From NCBI GenBank assembly GCA_003519485.1, contig DOWQ01000100.1, positions 9,439 through 15,258 of the forward strand: a DNA stretch of 5,820 nucleotides. The letters are read 5' to 3'. Origin of the DNA: Streptomyces sp. GTDB taxonomy: Bacteria; Actinomycetota; Actinomycetes; Streptomycetales; Streptomycetaceae. The notes beneath the pieces were generated by a model that searched no databases, was not told the DNA's origin, and worked only from the letters and a program-made list of their open reading frames with translations. Below, piece after piece: positions 1-5,820 of the stretch. Both the position numbers and the translations under genes were made by a program. Positions within the stretch are counted from its first letter, which is position 1. Each line of letters starts with the position of its first letter.

Positions 1-318
1 ACCGCCGCCCGCCAGGTCGGCCTCGGCGGCCTGCTCGCCACCGCCGCGCTGTACGACCTGCTGCTCGCGCCGTTCGTCGTACCGCTGGTGATGGCTCTCG
101 CCCGGCGCACCCGCAACGACCGGCTGGCCGAGTCCCCGGGCGGCACCGGCACCACCGAGGGCGCGTACGGCAGCTGGCTCACCGCCGGCACCGGGCTGCG
201 GGTCGGCCCCGGACGCCCCGGCCGGGGCACCGGCCGGCTCGCCGGCCGGAGAGGCGGCCTGCTCGGCAGGTCGGCGGTCAAGCCGCCGGTCCGGGTCAAG
301 GGGGTCAAGCGACTGTGA
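1..318 (+). CDS. mreD: Rod shape-determining protein MreD, C-terminal part (5' end outside window)
   Basis: This is the last 105 codons of a gene that enters the window already open in frame 1 and ends at TGA 316-318. Visible residues about 6-32 form the final hydrophobic membrane segment, containing ALYDLLLAPFVVPLVMAL, followed at once by the basic residues ARRTR, as expected for an MreD C-terminus. The remaining ~70 residues are a Gly/Arg/Pro-rich tail, probably cytoplasmic, with three consecutive xGRx units. MreD is a small polytopic membrane protein that works with MreC and MreB to position the peptidoglycan-elongation complex. The assignment relies on the last membrane helix and on the PBP2-RodA neighbours downstream; the tail itself has low complexity and carries no diagnostic motif. 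Only the C-terminal part can be judged here. Confidence 0.85.
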   Translation, partial: TAARQVGLGGLLATAALYDLLLAPFVVPLVMALARRTRNDRLAESPGGTGTTEGAYGSWLTAGTGLRVGPGRPGRGTGRLAGRRGGLLGRSAVKPPVRVKGVKRL

Positions 319-363
319 GGGGCCTTCCAACTCCCGCTCCCGGACGACCGGCGGCACCACCTC

Positions 364-369
364 AGGGGG
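364..369 (+). promoter_or_regulatory. Ribosome binding site of the PBP2 gene
   Basis: The purine run AGGGGG ends 7 nt before GTG 377. It supports GTG as the start codon and gives a protein that begins MSNIPETGRTSR, just before the single membrane anchor. The 58-nt gap between mreD and this gene contains no other recognisable element, so read-through from mreD is likely. Confidence 0.7.
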
Positions 370-376
370 CAGCCCT

Positions 377-2509
377 GTGAGCAACATCCCGGAGACCGGA
401 CGGACTTCCCGCGTCACCATCCGGCTCATCGCCATCCAGATACTGGTCCTCTCCCTCCTCGCGACACTCGCCGGCCGGCTCTGGTACATCCAGATCCGCA
501 ACGGCGACGAGTACATCGCCGAAGCTGCGGGCAACCACGTGCAGCAGGTCGTCCAGCCCGCCGTCCGCGGCTCCATCCTCGACGCCCGCGGCGTGCCGCT
601 CGCCGACAACGAGACCCGTCTCGTCGTCTCCGCCAGCCGCACCGAGCTGATGAAGATGGACGACGACGGCGAGGCCGTGCTGACCCGGCTCGCCGGGGTC
701 CTGAACCTCACGCCCAAGGAGATCTCGGACAAGGTCCGGCTCTGCGACGCCAAGACGAAGCAGCCCTGCTGGAACGGTTCGCCCTATCAGCCCATCCCGA
801 TCACCGACGAGGCCACCACCCAGCAGGCACTGACCATCCGCGAGCGCGCCGAGGACTTCCCCGGCATCACCGCCGAGCCCACCGCCGTACGCCGCTACGC
901 CGCGCCCGCCGGTGCCGACACCGCACAGGTGCTCGGCTACCTCTCGCCGGTGACCGACGAGGAGATCCAGAAGGCCGAGCACACCGACTCGCCGTTCCTC
1001 CGCTCGGACCAGGTCGGCCGCTCCGGCCTGGAGCGCAGCTACGACGAATACCTGCGCGGCAAGGCCGGAGTCACCCGCTACGAGGTCGACAAGCTCGGCC
1101 GCGTCATGGGCAAGACCGAGAGCGACCCGGCCGTCGCCGGCCACAACGTCGTCACCAGCGTCGACGCCCGGGTGCAGGCCGTCGCGGAGAAGGAGCTGCT
1201 GAAGGCCATGAAGGAGGCCCGCAAGCAGCACGACGACAACACCGGCCGCAACTACGAGGCCGACGCCGGCGCCGTCGTCGTCCTGGAGTCCAAGACCGGC
1301 CGGGTGGTGTCGATGGCCTCGGAGCCGGACTACGACCCCAACGCCTGGGTCGGCGGCATCTCCGGCAAGGACTACGCCAAGATGACCAGCAAGGACTCCA
1401 ACTACCCGCTGCTCAACCGGGCGATCCAGGGCCAAGCGGCCCCCGGCTCGATCTTCAAGGTCGTCCCGGCCGCCGCCGCGGTCAACGCCGGCTACGACTT
1501 CAACGGCAACTACGAGTGCAGCAGCTCGTACAGCATCGGCAACCAGGTCTTCAACAACTACGAGTCGAAGGGCTACGGGACGATCGACATCGCCCGTGCG
1601 CTCGAGGTCTCCTGCGACACCGTCTTCTACCGCCTCTCGCACCAGGAGTACAAGAAGGACGGCGGAATCGACCCGAAGAAGAACCCCGACGACTGGTTCT
1701 ACAAGACCGCCCACCAGTTCGGGCTGGGCAAGGAGACCGGCATCGACCTCCCCAACGAGGTCTCCGGCCGGATCCCCGACCGCCAGTGGAAGAAGGACTT
1801 CTGGAAGGCCAACAAGGACAGCTGGTGCGAGCAGGCCAAGGACTGGCCGAAGAAGAAGGACTACGTCACCAAGCTCGCCCGGGAGAACTGCCTCGTCGGG
1901 ATGAAGCTGCACGCCTATGACTCGGTGAACTACTCCATCGGCCAGGGCGACACCCTCGTCACCCCGATCCAGATGGCGACGATCTACGCGGCGATCAGCA
2001 ACGGCGGCACGCTGTACGACCCCAGTGTCGGCAAGGCCATCGTCAGCCCCGACGGCCAGAAGGTCGAGAAGATCGAGCCGAAGGCCCACGGCAAGCTGCC
2101 GACCAGCAAGAAGACGCTCGCCCAGATCGACAAGGCGCTCGAGGGCGTGGCCACCAGGGGCACTGCCGCCTGGCGGTTCACCGGCTGGCCGCAGAAGAAG
2201 ATCCCGATGCACGCCAAGACCGGTACGGCCGAGGTCTACGGCAAGCAGACGACCTCCTGGTTCGCGACCTACACCGAGGACTACACGATCGTCATGACGA
2301 TCTCGCAGGGCGGCACCGGCTCCGGCGCCTCCGGGCCCGCGGTGCGCAACATCTACAACGCCCTCTACGGAGTCGACGCGAAGGGCAAGATCAACGAGGA
2401 CAAGGCGCTGCTCCCGAAGCCGCAGGCCGACCTCCCGCAGATCCGCGAGGACGGCTCGATCAAGGCCCGGCCCATGCCGTCCGAGAAGGGACGGAGGGGC
2501 GGCGAATGA
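377..2509 (+). CDS. mrdA: Penicillin-binding protein 2, class B peptidoglycan D,D-transpeptidase
   Basis: This 710-residue protein cross-links peptidoglycan stem peptides outside the membrane and is the partner of the SEDS polymerase RodA. Domains in order are: a short cytoplasmic N-terminus; one membrane anchor at about residues 14-33; the class B dimerisation/pedestal region with RGSILDARG (64-72) and GRSGLERSYDEYLRG (from 214); and the transpeptidase domain. The catalytic triad of motifs is complete: S358-I-F-K361 in APGSIFK, S412-C-D414 in EVSCDTVFY, and K614-T-G-T617 in HAKTGTA. SxD rather than SxN fits the PBP2/MrdA branch. The conserved SIGQGD and TPIQMA stretch lies between the second and third motifs. 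Oddities are six cysteines in total, all outside the membrane (123, 131, 381, 413, 484, 505), and a Lys/Trp-rich insertion at about 474-505. It ends in a Pro/Lys/Arg-rich tail. It is pbp2 (pbp83 in older S. coelicolor literature) of the mre cluster. The gene overlaps rodA by 4 nt, which suggests coupled production of the pair. Confidence 0.96.
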   Translation: MSNIPETGRTSRVTIRLIAIQILVLSLLATLAGRLWYIQIRNGDEYIAEAAGNHVQQVVQPAVRGSILDARGVPLADNETRLVVSASRTELMKMDDDGEAVLTRLAGVLNLTPKEISDKVRLCDAKTKQPCWNGSPYQPIPITDEATTQQALTIRERAEDFPGITAEPTAVRRYAAPAGADTAQVLGYLSPVTDEEIQKAEHTDSPFLRSDQVGRSGLERSYDEYLRGKAGVTRYEVDKLGRVMGKTESDPAVAGHNVVTSVDARVQAVAEKELLKAMKEARKQHDDNTGRNYEADAGAVVVLESKTGRVVSMASEPDYDPNAWVGGISGKDYAKMTSKDSNYPLLNRAIQGQAAPGSIFKVVPAAAAVNAGYDFNGNYECSSSYSIGNQVFNNYESKGYGTIDIARALEVSCDTVFYRLSHQEYKKDGGIDPKKNPDDWFYKTAHQFGLGKETGIDLPNEVSGRIPDRQWKKDFWKANKDSWCEQAKDWPKKKDYVTKLARENCLVGMKLHAYDSVNYSIGQGDTLVTPIQMATIYAAISNGGTLYDPSVGKAIVSPDGQKVEKIEPKAHGKLPTSKKTLAQIDKALEGVATRGTAAWRFTGWPQKKIPMHAKTGTAEVYGKQTTSWFATYTEDYTIVMTISQGGTGSGASGPAVRNIYNALYGVDAKGKINEDKALLPKPQADLPQIREDGSIKARPMPSEKGRRGGE
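2493..2499 (+). promoter_or_regulatory. Ribosome binding site of rodA inside the end of the PBP2 gene
   Basis: The strong Shine-Dalgarno sequence GGAGGGG lies 6 nt before ATG 2506 and within the last codons of the PBP2 gene. Together with the ATGA stop/start overlap (2506-2509), it fits translational coupling of PBP2 and RodA. Confidence 0.8.
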
Positions 2510-3699
2510 CCACTCAGGGCTTCTCCGTCAGCCGCTACACCCCCAAGCAGGGCGCCTGGGGCCGGCTCACCGCACGGGACTCGGTGGTCCGCCGCCTCGA
2601 CTGGCCGATGCTCGTGGCGTCGCTCGTGCTGTCCGGCCTCGGCTCGCTGCTCGTCTGGTCGGCGACCCGCAATCGCACCGACCTCAACCAGGGTGACCCG
2701 TACGACTACCTGGTCCGGCACACCGTCAACGTCGGCATCGGCGTCCTCCTCATGGTGGGCACGGTCTGGCTCGGCCACCGGACGCTGCGCGGGGCGGTGC
2801 CCGTGCTCTACGGCCTGTCCGTGCTGCTCGTCGCGCTCGTCCTGACGCCGCTGGGCACCACCATCAACGGCGCGCACGCCTGGCTGGACATCGGCGGCTT
2901 CTCCCTCCAGCCGTCCGAGTTCACCAAGATCACCATCATTCTGGGCATGGCGATGCTGCTGGCCGCGCGGGTGGACGCCGGCGACCGGCAGCACCCGGAC
3001 CACCGCACCGTCGTGCAGGCGCTCGGCCTGGCGGTGCTGCCCATGGTCATCATCATGCTGATGCCGGACCTGGGCTCCGTGATGGTCATGGTGGTGATAG
3101 TGCTCGGAGTGCTGCTGGCCTCCGGCGCGTCCAACCGCTGGGTGATCGGCCTGATGAGCGCGGGCACGGTGGGCGCGCTGCTCGTCTGGCAGCTCGGCGT
3201 GCTCGACGAGTACCAGATCAACCGCTTCGCGGCCTTCGCCAACCCCGAGCTCGACCCGGCCGGCGTCGGCTACAACACCAACCAGGCCCGTATCGCCATC
3301 GGCTCCGGCGGCCTCTACGGCGCCGGCCTCTTCAACGGCACCCAGACCACCGGGCAGTTCGTCCCCGAACAGCAGACCGACTTCATCTTCACCGTCGCCG
3401 GTGAGGAGCTCGGCTTCCTCGGGGCGGGACTGATCATCCTGACGCTCGGCGTCATCCTCTGGCGCGCCTGCCGCATCGCCCGCGACACCACGGAGCTCTA
3501 CGGCACGGTGGTCGCGGCCGGGATCATCTCCTGGTTCGCCTTCCAGTCCTTCGAGAACATCGGCATGACCCTCGGCATCATGCCGGTCGCGGGGCTGCCG
3601 CTGCCCTTTGTGTCGTACGGCGGCACCTCGATGTTCGCGGTCTGGATCGCGATCGGACTGCTCCAGTCGATCAAGGTCCAGAGACCGCTCTCGGCCTGA
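2506..3699 (+). CDS. rodA: RodA-type SEDS peptidoglycan glycosyltransferase
   Basis: This 397-residue polytopic membrane protein belongs to the SEDS family (RodA/FtsW/SpoVE), whose members polymerise lipid II into glycan strands alongside a class B PBP. After a ~33-residue basic cytoplasmic N-terminus there are about ten hydrophobic segments. Family motifs present are QPSEFTK (135-141), PDLG (D188), and PEQQTDFIFTVAGEELGF, in which D292 matches the essential Asp of the TDFIF motif and E300-E301 follow. The C-terminal signature FVSYGGTS spans 368-375. RodA is preferred over FtsW because the gene sits directly behind a PBP2 gene and mreD rather than in the division/cell-wall cluster. The S. coelicolor counterpart is called sfr. 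The start is fixed by the strong RBS and the 4-nt overlap with PBP2. The length is slightly above the E. coli RodA value (370) because of the N-terminal extension. Confidence 0.95.
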   Translation: MTTQGFSVSRYTPKQGAWGRLTARDSVVRRLDWPMLVASLVLSGLGSLLVWSATRNRTDLNQGDPYDYLVRHTVNVGIGVLLMVGTVWLGHRTLRGAVPVLYGLSVLLVALVLTPLGTTINGAHAWLDIGGFSLQPSEFTKITIILGMAMLLAARVDAGDRQHPDHRTVVQALGLAVLPMVIIMLMPDLGSVMVMVVIVLGVLLASGASNRWVIGLMSAGTVGALLVWQLGVLDEYQINRFAAFANPELDPAGVGYNTNQARIAIGSGGLYGAGLFNGTQTTGQFVPEQQTDFIFTVAGEELGFLGAGLIILTLGVILWRACRIARDTTELYGTVVAAGIISWFAFQSFENIGMTLGIMPVAGLPLPFVSYGGTSMFAVWIAIGLLQSIKVQRPLSA

Positions 3700-3713
3700 C
3701 GGCGGACAAACGG

Positions 3714-3753
3714 GGCCCGGCTGCGGTCCGGGCCGCGCGCTGCACCAGCGCGC
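3714..3753 (+). terminator. Two back-to-back GC-rich hairpins after rodA (probable terminator)
   Basis: The first hairpin pairs GGCCCGG (3714-3720) with CCGGGCC (3728-3734) around a 7-nt loop. The second follows without a gap, pairing GCGCGCT (3735-3741) with AGCGCGC (3747-3753) around a 5-nt loop. Both stems are perfect 7-bp pairings and begin 15 nt after the rodA stop. There is no T-tract, as is common for streptomycete terminators, so termination strength cannot be judged from sequence alone. The location between two functionally different genes supports a terminator or an mRNA 3'-end stabiliser. Confidence 0.55.
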
Positions 3754-3780
3754 CGCGACCGCGGCCGGAGCGCCCCCCCG

Positions 3781-3809
3781 GACGGGAGCGCGGGGGCCCG
3801 CCCCCCGTC
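3781..3809 (+). terminator. Further GC-rich inverted repeat in the rodA downstream gap
   Basis: GACGGG (3781-3786) can pair with CCCGTC (3804-3809), and the interior can form additional G-C pairs (GGG 3794-3796 with CCC 3801-3803). It is weaker and less tidy than the two hairpins at 3714-3753, and could simply reflect base composition. It may act with them as part of a composite terminator. Confidence 0.3.
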
Positions 3810-3811
3810 AG

Positions 3812-3840
3812 TTCGTCGTGCTCCGCGCAGACGGTACGCT
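3812..3840 (+). promoter_or_regulatory. Possible promoter of the radical SAM gene
   Basis: A TACGCT hexamer (3835-3840) fits the TAnnnT pattern of a -10 box. TTCGTC (3812-3817) sits 17 nt upstream but matches the -35 consensus poorly. The placement, after the hairpins and about 35 nt before the best start codon, is sensible. The evidence is weak: one acceptable hexamer in GC-rich DNA. Confidence 0.22.
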
Positions 3841-3862
3841 GAATGGTCCCCTGTCCGCTCAT

Positions 3863-3867
3863 GAGAG
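3863..3867 (+). promoter_or_regulatory. Ribosome binding site deciding the radical SAM start
   Basis: GAGAG ends 8 nt before ATG 3876. The alternative in-frame starts ATG 3843 and ATG 3861 have no comparable purine-rich sequence at the right distance, which favours 3876. It is a moderate-strength site. Confidence 0.5.
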
Positions 3868-3875
3868 ACGCCGTG

Positions 3876-5801
<1,926 letters not shown>

Positions 5802-5820
5802 CGGCGCGGGTGTGACGGCG

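Noticed and set aside
1445..1459. Ile instead of the common Thr after the catalytic Ser of PBP2 (GSIFK)
   Set aside because: The second position of SxxK is variable and all catalytic residues are intact. As far as I recall, Ile here is normal in streptomycete PBP2, so it does not suggest inactivity or resistance.
362..2212. 616-codon open frame on the - strand opposite the PBP2 gene
   Set aside because: It lies antisense to a gene with complete catalytic motifs. Its translation is a low-complexity mix of Val, Leu, Asp and Gly with no domain motif. Long antisense open frames are expected when third positions are nearly all G or C.
3843..3875. Upstream in-frame start ATG 3843 for the radical SAM protein
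   Set aside because: It lacks an RBS and would sit at or before the transcription start implied by the possible -10 box at 3835-3840. The family-like N-terminus begins at MPVESVFP, which matches ATG 3876 preceded by GAGAG.

Overview
The window looks like chromosomal DNA from a streptomycete or close actinobacterial relative. GC is very high, third codon positions are almost always G or C, GTG is used as a start, and the gene order matches the mre cluster known from Streptomyces coelicolor (mreB-mreC-mreD-pbp2-rodA/sfr, followed by a radical SAM gene). This assignment rests on reading the sequence and on remembered synteny, not on a database search.

Layout: all genes are on the + strand. Positions 1-318 hold the 3' end of mreD. 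After a 58-nt gap comes a class B penicillin-binding protein 2 gene (377-2509, GTG start). It overlaps rodA (2506-3699) by 4 nt at ATGA. These three genes belong to the elongation/spore-wall machinery: MreD is a membrane scaffold, RodA is the SEDS glycan polymerase and PBP2 is its partner transpeptidase. In streptomycetes the mre cluster is linked to spore-wall synthesis rather than to vegetative tip growth.

A 176-nt gap follows. Its first part contains back-to-back GC-rich hairpins that probably end the mre transcript. Its last part may hold the promoter of the next gene. That gene (best start 3876, end 5801) encodes a 641-residue radical SAM protein of the functionally uncharacterised TIGR03960-type family. 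It has a degenerate B12-binding-like N-terminal region, a CX3CX2C radical SAM core and a C-terminal four-cysteine cluster. The last 19 nt are too short to assign; in related genomes a DUF2344/TIGR03936 gene is expected next.

Most of the window is conserved and well understood. The one protein with a genuinely open function is the radical SAM protein. Smaller points of interest are six paired-looking cysteines in PBP2, a lysine/tryptophan-rich insertion in its transpeptidase domain, and a 12-nt periodic repeat encoding the basic tail of MreD. No RNA genes, mobile elements or CRISPR arrays were seen, and no in-frame TTA (bldA-dependent) codon was noticed in the genes.
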